From: Tritonibacter mobilis
GTDB taxonomy: Bacteria; Pseudomonadota; Alphaproteobacteria; Rhodobacterales; Rhodobacteraceae
Length of the DNA stretch: 64,000 nt
Reading direction: 5' to 3'
Assembly: GCF_001681715.1 (NCBI RefSeq)
Contig: NZ_LNWY01000003.1
Location: 186,001 to 250,000 of the forward strand
Positions 26,303-34,964 of the stretch are shown here, one piece after another. Under the pieces are notes generated by a model that saw only the letters and a list, made by a program, of their open reading frames with translations, had not been told where the DNA came from and made no database searches. Made by a program: the position numbers and the translations under genes. Position 1 is the first letter of the stretch. Each line of letters begins with the position of its first letter.

Positions 26303-27819
26303 GCACGCCTCCCCTTCTGACCATCGAGGGCCTCACCAAGGCCTACCCCGGCGTGGTGGCCAATGACCATGTCTCCTTTACCATCGGCGAGGGCGAGGTA
26401 CATGCGCTCTTGGGTGAAAACGGCGCGGGCAAATCGACACTCGTCAAGATGATCTATGGGCTTGTGAAGCCTGACAGTGGCCGGATGACCCTGCGCGGAG
26501 CGAGTTATAAGCCTGCCGAGCCCCGTCAGGCGCGCGCCGATGGGATCGCGATGGTATTTCAGCATTTCTCGCTGTTTGACGCGCTCAATGTGGCGGAAAA
26601 CATCGCGCTGGGGATGGAGAACCCGCCCGCCCTGCGTGATCTGGCCGCCCGTATCCGCGAGGTTTCCGAGGCTTACGGCCTGCCGCTTGATCCGTTCCGC
26701 ACCGTCGGCGATCTGTCGGCGGGCGAACGTCAGCGGGTGGAGATCATCCGGTGCCTGCTGCAAGATCCCAAGCTCCTGATCATGGACGAGCCCACATCGG
26801 TTCTGACGCCACAAGAGGTGGAGATCCTGTTCGAGACCCTGAAGAAACTGAAAAGCGAAGGCACGTCGATCCTCTATATCTCTCACAAGCTCGAAGAGAT
26901 CCGCGCGCTCTGCGATCACGCGACCATCCTGCGTTTGGGCAAGAACGTGGGCGAATGTGTGCCGCGCGACACCTCGGCCCGCGACATGGCGGAGCTGATG
27001 GTGGGCACCGCCCTCAAGACGCCCGAACGCGGTGCACGGGAATTTGGCGATGTGGCCTTGGATATCTCGGGCCTGTCGGTGCCTGCGCCTTCGGCCTTTG
27101 GCACCACATTGAAGAACGTGCATCTGGCCGTTCGGCGGGGCGAGATCCTTGGTATTGGTGGTGTCGCGGGCAACGGGCAGGATGAACTTTTGGCGGTGAT
27201 GTCGGGCGAGGTCACTTGCGCGCGCGATGCGGTGAAATTTGATGGCAAGCCGATTGGTCACATGGGGCCGACGGCACGCCGCGCACTTGGTGTGCTGACC
27301 GCCCCCGAGGAACGTCTGGGCCATGCAGCGGCGCCTGATATGAGCTTGACCGAAAATGCGCTCCTGACCGGGTCGGTGCGCGAGGGGCTGGAAAACAACG
27401 GCTTTCTCAAATGGGGCGCAACCAAGACCTTTGCCGAAAAGATCATTAAGGCGTTTGATGTGCGCACACCGGGGCCGGAGAATGCAGCGCGCTCGCTCTC
27501 TGGTGGGAATTTGCAGAAATTCGTCATCGGCCGCGAGGTATTGCAGCGCCCTGAAGTGCTGGTGGTGAACCAGCCCACATGGGGTGTGGATGCGGCGGCA
27601 GCGGCGGCGATCCGGCAGGCCTTGCTCGATCTGGCGGCAAATGGCGCGGCGGTGATCTGCATCAGTCAGGATCTCGATGAGCTGATGGAAATCTCTGACA
27701 ATTTTGCCGCCCTTAATGAGGGTCGTCTGTCTGCCCCGCGCCCCACGGCGGAGCTGACGGTGGATGAGATCGGCCTGATGATGGGCGGTGCACATGGCAT
27801 GGAAGTGGCGCATGTGTAG
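26299..27819 (+). CDS. BMP-type ABC transporter ATP-binding protein
   Basis: A 506-aa double-ATPase of the sugar/nucleoside importer class. The first cassette has Walker A GENGAGKST (39-47), signature LSAGERQRVEI and Walker B LLIMDEP; the second has signature LSGGNLQKFVIGRE, with its Walker A degenerate as usual (GVAGNGQDE). It would energise the two permeases and BMP-type binding protein encoded downstream. It starts with GTG overlapping the xdhC stop, so the importer is directly coupled to xanthine dehydrogenase, which argues for a purine base or nucleoside as substrate. A repeat copy lies between this gene and the first permease. Confidence 0.95.
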   Translation: MSTPPLLTIEGLTKAYPGVVANDHVSFTIGEGEVHALLGENGAGKSTLVKMIYGLVKPDSGRMTLRGASYKPAEPRQARADGIAMVFQHFSLFDALNVAENIALGMENPPALRDLAARIREVSEAYGLPLDPFRTVGDLSAGERQRVEIIRCLLQDPKLLIMDEPTSVLTPQEVEILFETLKKLKSEGTSILYISHKLEEIRALCDHATILRLGKNVGECVPRDTSARDMAELMVGTALKTPERGAREFGDVALDISGLSVPAPSAFGTTLKNVHLAVRRGEILGIGGVAGNGQDELLAVMSGEVTCARDAVKFDGKPIGHMGPTARRALGVLTAPEERLGHAAAPDMSLTENALLTGSVREGLENNGFLKWGATKTFAEKIIKAFDVRTPGPENAARSLSGGNLQKFVIGREVLQRPEVLVVNQPTWGVDAAAAAAIRQALLDLAANGAAVICISQDLDELMEISDNFAALNEGRLSAPRPTAELTVDEIGLMMGGAHGMEVAHV

Positions 27820-27845
27820 GATCCTCACCACAAATGTCGGGGATG

Positions 27846-27899
27846 TAACGCTTGGGGCGGGAGCCTCCGGCGGGGATATTTGCAAGAAGATGAAGAGAA
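27846..27899 (+). repeat. Dispersed repeat, copy in the ABC operon
   Basis: GGGCGGGAGCCTCCGGCGGGGATATTTGCAAG followed by AAGATGAAGA forms the same hairpin plus GGGATATTT plus GAAGATGAA arrangement seen in other copies. It follows the ATPase stop by about 26 bases, inside the operon, and has no obvious T-tract. Confidence 0.65.
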
Positions 27900-27936
27900 C
27901 CGGACCACAAAGATCCGGCCAAGAGGGACAATAGGG

Positions 27937-29019
27937 ATGATCCGGCTAGAGAAACGACCGCAGCCGTCGCGGGCGTGGTCGATGGCGACGCCACTGGTGG
28001 CGGTGCTGGCGACCATGGTGATGGGGGGGCTGCTGTTTGCCACCCTTGGCAAGAACCCGGTGGAGGCGATCCGCACCATTTTCTGGGAGCCGCTGTTTGG
28101 CGAGTTTGCGTTCTATTACCGCCCGCAGCTTTTGGTGAAAGGTGCTCCCTTGGTGCTGATTGCCATTGGCCTCAGTCTGGGATTTCGTGCCGGGATCTGG
28201 AACATCGGCGCGGAGGGGCAATATATCATCGGCGCGCTCACGGGTGCGGGTGTGGGTCTGGCGTTCTACCCGATGGAGTCCTGGATCATCTTTCCACTGA
28301 TGGTTCTGGCGGGCGCTTTTGGCGGTTGGGCCTGGGCGATGATCCCTGCGGTGCTGAAGACACGGTTTGGCACCAATGAGATCCTTGTGTCCCTGATGCT
28401 GGTCTATGTGGCCGAACAGCTGCTGGCGTCCATGTCGCTAGGGTTGATGAAGAACCCGGAAGGGTTCGGCTTTCCGGGTTCGCGCAACCTGCAACAATAT
28501 GACAGCGCACATAACGCCGAGTTGATCGCCGGGACCGGCATGCATTGGGGCGTGGTGGCGGCGCTGATTGCGGTGATTTTCTCTTACGTGCTGCTCAACC
28601 GCCATATGCTTGGCTATCATATCCGCCTGACCGGCGAGGCGCCGCGGGCGGCAAAATTCGCAGGGGTGAAACCCGCCCGGCTGATCCTGTTCTGTCTCGG
28701 GGCATCTGGCGCATTGGCGGGGCTTGCAGGGATGTTTGAGGTCTCTGGTCCCTCAGGACAGGTGTCGATTGACTTCAACGTGGGCTATGGGTTTACCGCG
28801 ATTATCGTGGCCTTTCTGGGTCGCCTGCATCCGGTGGGCATTCTGCTGGCAGGCGCATTGATGGCGTTGACCTACATTGGCGGCGATATTGCGCAGGGCA
28901 ATCTGGGCCTGCCGTCCGCAGCCATTCAGGTGTTTCAGGGCATGCTCCTGTTCTTCTTGCTGGCGCTTGATCTGCTCACCAACTATCGCATTGCAATTGG
29001 CAAACCGGAGGTGGCGTGA
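27937..29019 (+). CDS. BMP-type ABC transporter permease 1
   Basis: A 360-aa inner-membrane permease of the BPD_transp_2 family with about nine or ten helices. Typical pieces are LVLIAIGLSLGFRAGIWNIGAEGQYIIGA and the coupling region GEAPRAAKFAGVKPARLI. The open frame starts earlier, but the ATG at 27937 follows AGAGGGACAATAGGG and yields the usual N terminus. It pairs with the next gene, whose start overlaps its stop (ATGA), to form a heterodimeric channel for nucleosides or bases. Confidence 0.93.
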   Translation: MIRLEKRPQPSRAWSMATPLVAVLATMVMGGLLFATLGKNPVEAIRTIFWEPLFGEFAFYYRPQLLVKGAPLVLIAIGLSLGFRAGIWNIGAEGQYIIGALTGAGVGLAFYPMESWIIFPLMVLAGAFGGWAWAMIPAVLKTRFGTNEILVSLMLVYVAEQLLASMSLGLMKNPEGFGFPGSRNLQQYDSAHNAELIAGTGMHWGVVAALIAVIFSYVLLNRHMLGYHIRLTGEAPRAAKFAGVKPARLILFCLGASGALAGLAGMFEVSGPSGQVSIDFNVGYGFTAIIVAFLGRLHPVGILLAGALMALTYIGGDIAQGNLGLPSAAIQVFQGMLLFFLLALDLLTNYRIAIGKPEVA

Positions 29020-29939
29020 TGGATCTGTCTGCTATCAACCCAGTCCTTCTGATCGCGTCTCTGATGGTGGCTGCAACGCCTTTGTTGCTGGCTGCAATCG
29101 GTGAACTGGTGGTCGAGAAATCCGGCGTTCTAAACCTCGGGGTCGAGGGGATGATGATCGTCGGTGCGATCGCAGGATTTGCCGCCGCCGTAGAGACAGG
29201 CTCGCCCCTGTTGGGATTTGTTGCCGCAGCCATCGCGGGGGCACTGCTGTCGCTGCTGTTTGTGATCATGACCCAAGTGGCACTGGCCAACCAGGTGGCC
29301 TCGGGTCTGGCGCTGACGCTTTTTGGCTTGGGTCTCTCGGCCCTGATGGGACAGAAATACGTGGGTGTGAAACCGCCGCAGATGGGGCGTATCGACATTC
29401 CGGTTCTGTCTGATCTGCCGGTCTTTGGGCGCGTTCTCTTTGGCCATGATGTTGTGCTCTACTTCGGGATCGCGCTGACGGCTGCGGTCTGGGCGGTGCT
29501 CAAGTATTCCCGCGTCGGTCTGATCTTGCGCGCGGTGGGCGAAAACCACGATGCGGCGCATGCGCTGGGATACAAAGTGGTCAAGATCCGCACGCTGGCG
29601 ATCCTGTTCGGTGGTGCCTGTGCAGGGCTGGGTGGGGCTTACATCAGCCTGATCCGCGTGCCGCAATGGACCGAAGGGATGACCGCAGGCATCGGCTGGA
29701 TCGCCCTTGCACTGGTGGTCTTTGCCAGTTGGAAGCCCTGGCGGGCGCTTTTGGGTGCCTATCTTTTTGGCGGCGTCACCGTGGTGCAGCTTAATCTGCA
29801 GGCAGCGGGCGTTGCTATCCCAGTGGAATATCTGGCAATGTCGCCGTATCTGATCACCATTCTGGTGCTCGTTATTTTGTCCGCCGACAAGAGCAGCGCG
29901 CCTGCGTCGCTTGGCCGGAGTTTTCACGCGTCTCGCTAA
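29016..29939 (+). CDS. BMP-type ABC transporter permease 2
   Basis: A 307-aa permease of the same family, with LLLAAIGELVVEKSGVLNLGVEGMMIVGA near the start, a pattern shared by nucleoside ABC permeases, and the coupling segment AVGENHDAAHALGYKVVKIR. It overlaps permease 1 by four bases. The gene for the binding protein follows after 118 bp, a larger gap that could hold an internal promoter or processing site so that the binding protein is made in excess. Confidence 0.93.
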   Translation: MMDLSAINPVLLIASLMVAATPLLLAAIGELVVEKSGVLNLGVEGMMIVGAIAGFAAAVETGSPLLGFVAAAIAGALLSLLFVIMTQVALANQVASGLALTLFGLGLSALMGQKYVGVKPPQMGRIDIPVLSDLPVFGRVLFGHDVVLYFGIALTAAVWAVLKYSRVGLILRAVGENHDAAHALGYKVVKIRTLAILFGGACAGLGGAYISLIRVPQWTEGMTAGIGWIALALVVFASWKPWRALLGAYLFGGVTVVQLNLQAAGVAIPVEYLAMSPYLITILVLVILSADKSSAPASLGRSFHASR

Positions 29940-30057
29940 CGCCGGGAGCGTATGACAGTTGCGGGATGTTTTGCCCGAACCGTTCAAGACCAGTCCAGTC
30001 TCGGATGAAACCGGGGCGGACATTCAAACATGGAACCAATCAGGGGGAACCCATCAT

Positions 30058-31134
30058 ATGAAACTCACCAAACTTCTTGCCGGTGCTGCTGTTGCACTGG
30101 GTCTGGCCGCCGGCGGCGCGCTGGCTCAGGACACAACCAAGGTCGGCTTTGTCTATGTTGGCCCTGTCGGTGATGGCGGCTGGACCTATGAGCACGATCA
30201 GGCACGTCTGGCCGTGGAAAAGGAATTCGGCGACAAAGTTGAAACCGTCTATGTGGAAAACGTCGCCGAAGGTCCCGATGCCGAGCGCGTGATCACCCAG
30301 ATGGCGCTGCAGGGTGCAGATCTGATCTTCACCACTTCCTTTGGCTACATGGACCCGACCATCAACGTCGCCAAGAAATTCCCGAACGTGAAGTTTGAGC
30401 ACGCCACTGGCTATAAGCGCGCCGAGAACGTCTCGACCTATTCGGCACGGTTCTACGAAGGCCGCGCTGTTCAGGGCACCATCGCAGGCCGTATGACCGA
30501 GAGCAATATTGTCGGCTACATCGGCTCCTATCCGATCCCCGAAGTGATCCGCGGCATCAACTCGGCCTATATCCACGCCAAGAAGGTGAACCCCGACGTC
30601 CAATTCAAGATCGTCTGGGCCTTCACATGGTTTGATCCGGCCAAAGAAGCTGACGCCGCCAAAGTTCTGATCGAACAGGGCGCAGACGTGATCCTGCAGC
30701 ACACCGATTCAACCGCGCCGCAAGCTGCAGCGCAGGCTGCGGGCAATGTGATCACCTTTGGTCAGGCCTCCGACATGGCAGAATATGCCCCCAAGCCGCG
30801 CGTGTCCTCCATCATCGACAACTGGGCACCTTACTACATTGCCCGCACCAAAGCAGTGATGGACGGCACTTGGAGCTCTGTTGACACATGGGACGGTATT
30901 GGCCCGGGCATGGTCGGCATCGGTGAGATTTCGGATGCGGTTCCCGCCGAGGTGAAAGCCGAAGCACTGGCCCTGAAGGACGCAATGGCATCTGGTGAAT
31001 ACCACCCTTTCACTGGCCCGCTGAAAAAGCAGGACGGTTCCGACTTCCTTGCTGAAGGTGAGACCGCGGACGACGGGACCCTTGCCGGCATGAATTTCTA
31101 TGTCGAAGGCATCGAAGGTTCGATCCCCGAGTAA
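30058..31134 (+). CDS. BMP family ABC transporter substrate-binding protein
   Basis: A 358-aa periplasmic protein with a signal peptide (residues 1-22, AAGGALA/Q) and no lipobox Cys, unlike the lipoprotein PnrA. The mature part follows the BMP/PnrA fold: VGFVYVGPVGDGGWTYEHDQARLAVE, DLIFTTSFGYMDP and GADVILQHTDSTAPQAAA. PnrA-type proteins bind purine nucleosides; some relatives bind bases or other ligands. Because xdhABC is in the same operon, a purine ligand is the most economical guess. A strong terminator lies 27 bases after the stop. Confidence 0.94.
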   Translation: MKLTKLLAGAAVALGLAAGGALAQDTTKVGFVYVGPVGDGGWTYEHDQARLAVEKEFGDKVETVYVENVAEGPDAERVITQMALQGADLIFTTSFGYMDPTINVAKKFPNVKFEHATGYKRAENVSTYSARFYEGRAVQGTIAGRMTESNIVGYIGSYPIPEVIRGINSAYIHAKKVNPDVQFKIVWAFTWFDPAKEADAAKVLIEQGADVILQHTDSTAPQAAAQAAGNVITFGQASDMAEYAPKPRVSSIIDNWAPYYIARTKAVMDGTWSSVDTWDGIGPGMVGIGEISDAVPAEVKAEALALKDAMASGEYHPFTGPLKKQDGSDFLAEGETADDGTLAGMNFYVEGIEGSIPE

Positions 31135-31160
31135 TGCCCCAAGATACTTGGTGTATTTGG

Positions 31161-31188
31161 AAAGACCCGTCCTGTGTGGCGGGTCTTT
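31161..31188 (+). terminator. Rho-independent terminator of the xdh-ABC operon
   Basis: A perfect 9-bp stem AAAGACCCG / CGGGTCTTT with a ten-base loop, ending in TTTTCG, starts 26 bases after the stop of the binding protein gene. Confidence 0.88.
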
Positions 31189-31235
31189 TCGTGTCTGTTG
31201 GCCATGAAGGTTGCGCTCCCGCCCGTCGCCAAACC

Positions 31236-31378
31236 CGCAGGAAAATCCTGCGCATTCGCTCCCGTTGGGGGTGGCCGCGCGTGCCCCATATGGGGCACGC
31301 GCGGCGGCCTTTTGTCCGGGATCCCCGGACAAAAGGCCCGGCCCAACTCTGAGGGTAGGTCTGACCCGAAAGGGTCAG
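31236..31378. repeat. Cluster of four strong hairpins
   Basis: In order: a 7-bp stem (31236-31252), a perfect 32-bp palindrome centred on CATATG (31274-31305), a 15-bp stem with a 3-base loop centred on GGGATCCCC (31306-31338), and a 7-bp stem CTGACCC/GGGTCAG (31361-31378). The block sits between two convergent genes and lies after an ordinary terminator. Confidence 0.8.
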
Positions 31379-31422
31379 GGCGCCTGAAGCGGCGGGAGCC
31401 CCCCGCGCGACTGGGCGCGTCG

Positions 31423-32040
31423 CTATCTGTTGAAAAACACACGTGCCGCCAACAACACCCGCGATAAAGCAGTGGCAAAACACAGCGCCCCAAAAGCATA
31501 CGCCAGCGGTATAAAAGCTTGAGGCCAGAGGCACAGCAGCACAAAAAAGCCAATGGTCTCTGCCCCCTCCAGAATACCGCCCGTGAAATAAAGGGTCTTC
31601 ACTCCTCGCGCCGCAGTTTGCATGTCATGCTTTTCCGCGAGCACGGCATAGCCGAGAAAGCTCGCACCATTGGCGTAAAAGCTGCACAAGAGAAACGCGC
31701 CGGCCAAGCCATTGATCTCTGGCGCCAGCGCCACAAACCCCAGCGGCACCGCACCGTAGAAGACAAAATCACATACGATATCAAGATAGCCGCCAAAGTC
31801 GCTCGGCGCATGACATCGGGCCACCGCACCGTCCAGACCATCCGCCAACCGCGACGCCAAAAGCGGCACCAACGCCCAATAGGTCAGACCCAATGCAATC
31901 ATGGCAGCCGACATCAGGCCAAGCGCCAGACCCGCTACAGTGATCTGATTGGCCGTCACCCCAAAGGCGGCCAACCGCGCCCCTTGCGCGTTCAGGATCG
32001 GATCAATGAGAGGGCGGATTTTGGCGTCAAACATCCCCAT
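31423..32040 (-). CDS. CDP-alcohol phosphatidyltransferase family protein
   Basis: A 205-aa integral membrane enzyme with the CDP-alcohol phosphotransferase motif: DGLDGAVAR (about 67-75) followed by GGYLDIVCD, which supplies the Asp residues that bind Mg2+ and CDP-diacylglycerol. About five or six helices follow. Members make phosphatidylglycerol phosphate, phosphatidylserine or related lipids; the sequence does not decide between them, although length and helix layout resemble PgsA-like proteins of Rhodobacteraceae. It converges on the xdh-ABC operon and is divergent from the aldo/keto reductase gene. Confidence 0.88.
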   Translation of the reverse strand: MGMFDAKIRPLIDPILNAQGARLAAFGVTANQITVAGLALGLMSAAMIALGLTYWALVPLLASRLADGLDGAVARCHAPSDFGGYLDIVCDFVFYGAVPLGFVALAPEINGLAGAFLLCSFYANGASFLGYAVLAEKHDMQTAARGVKTLYFTGGILEGAETIGFFVLLCLWPQAFIPLAYAFGALCFATALSRVLLAARVFFNR

Positions 32041-32185
32041 GATCTAGCGGCTAAAGGTTGAAACATCCACTCACGTTGCCGCTGCCGGATTGTGAAGATT
32101 GAGACACTGCTGCTTCGGATCACAAAATCGCATCGGGCTAAACTCTGCGTTGCACGCCCTCCGGGCGCGTGTCAGTCTTCGCGCC

Positions 32186-33133
32186 ATGACACATGTATCC
32201 CGCCCCCCGCTCACCACCCTGGATGGTCATGAGATTGGCCGCTTTGCCTTTGGTTGTATGCAGTTTGGCGGCCGCGCCGACGTGCAGGCCTCCTCCGAGA
32301 TGTATGCCGCCTGCCGGGAGGCGGGCCTGCGTCATTTCGATACCGCGTGGCTCTATACGGACGGGGCAAGTGAGGAAATCCTTGGCAAGTTGATCGCCAC
32401 TGAACGCGAGAGCCTTTATGTGGCCACCAAAGTGGGCTTCACGGGTGGGGCCAGCGCCGCAAATATGCGCGCGCAGTTTGATCAAAGCCGCGCACGTCTG
32501 AAACTTGATCAGGTGGACCTTCTCTATTTGCACCGCTTCGATTCAGAGACACCACTAGAGGACACGCTCACCTGTTTTGCACAGCTGCAGCAAGAAGGGC
32601 TGATCCGTCATGTCGGGCTTTCCAACCTTGCCGCATGGCAAGTGATGAAGGCGGTTGCGCTGGCCGCACGTCTTGGCCTTCAGATCGACGTGTTGCAGCC
32701 GATGTATTCACTGGTCAAACGTCAGGCTGAGGTGGAAATCCTGCCCATGTGCGCTGATCAGAATATTCTGCCTGTGCCATATTCTCCCCTTGGCGGCGGC
32801 CTTCTCACCGGAAAATACGCCAAGGGCGGCAATGGGCGGTTGAGCGAAGATGAGAAATATCGCGCCCGATACGGTCAGGATTGGATGCACCGCACCGCGC
32901 AGGATCTTTTGCAACTGGCGCAGGAGCAAGGCACCGACCCGGCGACGCTGGCGGTCGCATGGGCTGCGCATCACCCCGCCCGCCCCGCTCCGATCCTGTC
33001 GGCGCGCTCTGCCAGTCAGCTGGCCCCTTCGCTTGCAGCCACAAAGTTTGAAATGTCCCCGGAGCTATACGCCCGCATTGAGGCCCTGAGCCCCCGCCCT
33101 GCTCCCGCGACCGATCGGCTGGAGGAGGCATGA
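32186..33133 (+). CDS. Aldo/keto reductase
   Basis: A 315-aa NADPH-dependent oxidoreductase. The catalytic tetrad can be placed: Asp in HFDTAWLY, Tyr in the same stretch, Lys in YVATKVGF and His in LYLHRFD. The C-terminal part contains the cofactor-binding SARSASQLAPSL. The frame is open for 29 codons further upstream, but the ATG at 32186 gives the normal start of the barrel. The next gene, an FAD oxidase, overlaps its stop (ATGA), and a methyltransferase-like gene follows, so the three form an operon. Confidence 0.92.
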   Translation: MTHVSRPPLTTLDGHEIGRFAFGCMQFGGRADVQASSEMYAACREAGLRHFDTAWLYTDGASEEILGKLIATERESLYVATKVGFTGGASAANMRAQFDQSRARLKLDQVDLLYLHRFDSETPLEDTLTCFAQLQQEGLIRHVGLSNLAAWQVMKAVALAARLGLQIDVLQPMYSLVKRQAEVEILPMCADQNILPVPYSPLGGGLLTGKYAKGGNGRLSEDEKYRARYGQDWMHRTAQDLLQLAQEQGTDPATLAVAWAAHHPARPAPILSARSASQLAPSLAATKFEMSPELYARIEALSPRPAPATDRLEEA

Positions 33134-34215
33134 CCGATTTTCTCGTCATCGGCGGTGGGGTGGCCGGGATCGCAGCAGCTGCGCATCTGGCAGAGCTCGG
33201 CTCGGTACTCTTATTAGAGCGTGAAGATGCGCTGGGCTATCACGCCTCGGGGCGGTCTGCGGCGATGTTTGAAGAAGATTACGGCCCGCCCGCGATTAAG
33301 GCGCTGTCTCGGGCAAGCCGGGCCTATCTCGCGGCCCCCGGCGCGGAGCGCGAGAGTTACCTCAGCCCGCGCGGATTGATGCTGGTGGGTCGTGCCGACC
33401 AGAGGGCGGGGTTTGAAACGGATCTGGCCACACTGGATCTGGAGGAAATCCCTGTTGCAGAGGCACGCGCACGGGTGCCGATCCTGAACCCCGAGACGCT
33501 TGCTTTTGCGGCAACCCATGAAACCGCAACCGATATCGACACGGATCGGCTGATGGGGGACTGGGCAAAACTTCTGCGCCAACGCGGGGGCAGGACGCTC
33601 ATGCGGCAGGAGGTCATAGCGATCACGCGACTTGAGGCAGGGTGGCGGGTCGAAACCCGCAATGACAGCTTTGACGCGCGCCAGCTCGTGAACGCGGCAG
33701 GTGCCTGGGCCGATATCATTGCCGAGATGGCAGGCGTGGCCCCGGTGGGTCTTCAGCCCAAGCGCCGCTCCATGGCACAGCTGCCCGCACCCGAAGGCCA
33801 TGATGTGAACGGCTGGCCGATGCTGATGGGCGTGCATGAGGCATGGTACGCCAAGCCACAGGCGGGCAAGCTGCTGGTTTCCCCCGCCGACGCGGACCCC
33901 GTCCCTCCACAAGACGCATGGGCCGATGACATGGTGTTGGCCGAAGGGCTTGCGCGTTATGAGGAAATGGTCACCACACCCGTCACGCGACTGGAAACCA
34001 GTTGGGCAGGTTTGCGCAGCTTTGCACCGGACGGCGTTCCTGTCTTTGGCGAAGACCCGGCTCAGGCGGGGTTCTGGTGGTATGCAGGTCAAGGCGGCTA
34101 TGGGTTCCAAAGCGCCCCCGCCTCTGCCCGGCTGCTACGCGCGCTGGTGGCATGCGATACACCCGAGATCAGCGCCGATATAGTCCGCACCCTATGCCCC
34201 GGGAGGTTTCGATAA
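33130..34215 (+). CDS. FAD-dependent amine/amino-acid oxidoreductase (DAO family)
   Basis: A 361-aa flavoprotein of the D-amino acid oxidase/DadA group: FAD-binding GGGVAGIAAAAHLAELGSVLLLERE at the N terminus (GxGxxG variant GGGVAG), a central substrate domain, and a second FAD contact, GFWWYAGQGGYGFQSAPA, near 314-331. It should oxidise an amine or imino acid and pass electrons to oxygen or a carrier. Translation is coupled to the upstream aldo/keto reductase (ATGA) and to the downstream DUF938 gene (TAATG). Confidence 0.9.
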   Translation: MTDFLVIGGGVAGIAAAAHLAELGSVLLLEREDALGYHASGRSAAMFEEDYGPPAIKALSRASRAYLAAPGAERESYLSPRGLMLVGRADQRAGFETDLATLDLEEIPVAEARARVPILNPETLAFAATHETATDIDTDRLMGDWAKLLRQRGGRTLMRQEVIAITRLEAGWRVETRNDSFDARQLVNAAGAWADIIAEMAGVAPVGLQPKRRSMAQLPAPEGHDVNGWPMLMGVHEAWYAKPQAGKLLVSPADADPVPPQDAWADDMVLAEGLARYEEMVTTPVTRLETSWAGLRSFAPDGVPVFGEDPAQAGFWWYAGQGGYGFQSAPASARLLRALVACDTPEISADIVRTLCPGRFR

Positions 34216-34868
34216 TGCCCTTTCGATCAGTTCCCGGACAGGCCTCTGTGGCCGAGGAGAGTGAGGGCGGCAAGCTCTTCGCCCCTTCTGCGGCGCGCAA
34301 TCTGGCACCGCTTCTGGAGGTCGTGGAGCGTCACGCGCCCCCCAAAGGTCAGGCATTGGAAATTGCCAGTGGCACCGGACAGCATGTGGTCGGCTATGCG
34401 AGAGCCATGCCCGGACTGCAATGGCAACCGAGCGATATTGACCCAAGCCGCCGCGCAAGCGTTGATGCACACGTGACCGAGGCGGGCGTGCAGAATGTCG
34501 CACACGCCGCAGCTCTTGATGCCACAACACAAGGATGGGGCGCGCTGATCGGGCCTTTTGATTTAATAGTGCTGGCCAATCTATTGCATCTGATCAGCGC
34601 GCATGAGGCGCGCACACTCCTCTCGGAGAGTGCCACCGCTCTGGCTCCCGGTGGTCGTTTTCTGATTTATGGGCCCTTCGCGCGGAATGGCTTGTTGGTG
34701 AGCGAGGGTGATCAGAACTTTCACGCCGCTCTCACCGCACACGATCCCGACATTGGGTACAAGGATGTTGAAACCGTCACGGAATGGGCCGCTCTGGCCG
34801 GATTGAGTGTTGCGAGCCCCGTGGAGATGCCTGCCAACAACCTGTGCTTGATTTTGTCACGCACATGA
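34215..34868 (+). CDS. DUF938 methyltransferase-like protein
   Basis: A 217-aa protein of the DUF938 family with a SAM-dependent methyltransferase fold: motif I LEIASGTGQHVVGYAR near 45-60, then the acidic PSDIDPSRR, DLIVLANLLHLIS (motif IV region) and GGRFLIYGPF. The substrate is unknown. The open frame runs further upstream inside the FAD oxidase gene, but the ATG at 34215 shares one base with the previous stop and starts the conserved sequence. Confidence 0.88.
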   Translation: MPFRSVPGQASVAEESEGGKLFAPSAARNLAPLLEVVERHAPPKGQALEIASGTGQHVVGYARAMPGLQWQPSDIDPSRRASVDAHVTEAGVQNVAHAAALDATTQGWGALIGPFDLIVLANLLHLISAHEARTLLSESATALAPGGRFLIYGPFARNGLLVSEGDQNFHAALTAHDPDIGYKDVETVTEWAALAGLSVASPVEMPANNLCLILSRT

Positions 34869-34964
34869 GATGTGCAAAAATTTGACAGTTTTGTAACACG
34901 GGCCTCTCAAAAAACGGCAACTGCGCGCTTAATTCAAAACCAAGCAGCAGTTGCAAGGTTCCCC

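Noticed and set aside
26041-27885. 614-aa minus-strand open frame
   Set aside because: Antisense to the ABC ATPase and xdhC genes; His/Arg/Gln-rich composition typical of shadow frames.
34861-34875. Small hairpin GCACAT/ATGTGC over the DUF938 stop codon
   Set aside because: Only six base pairs with an A-tract rather than a T-tract after it on the plus strand; not convincing as a terminator.
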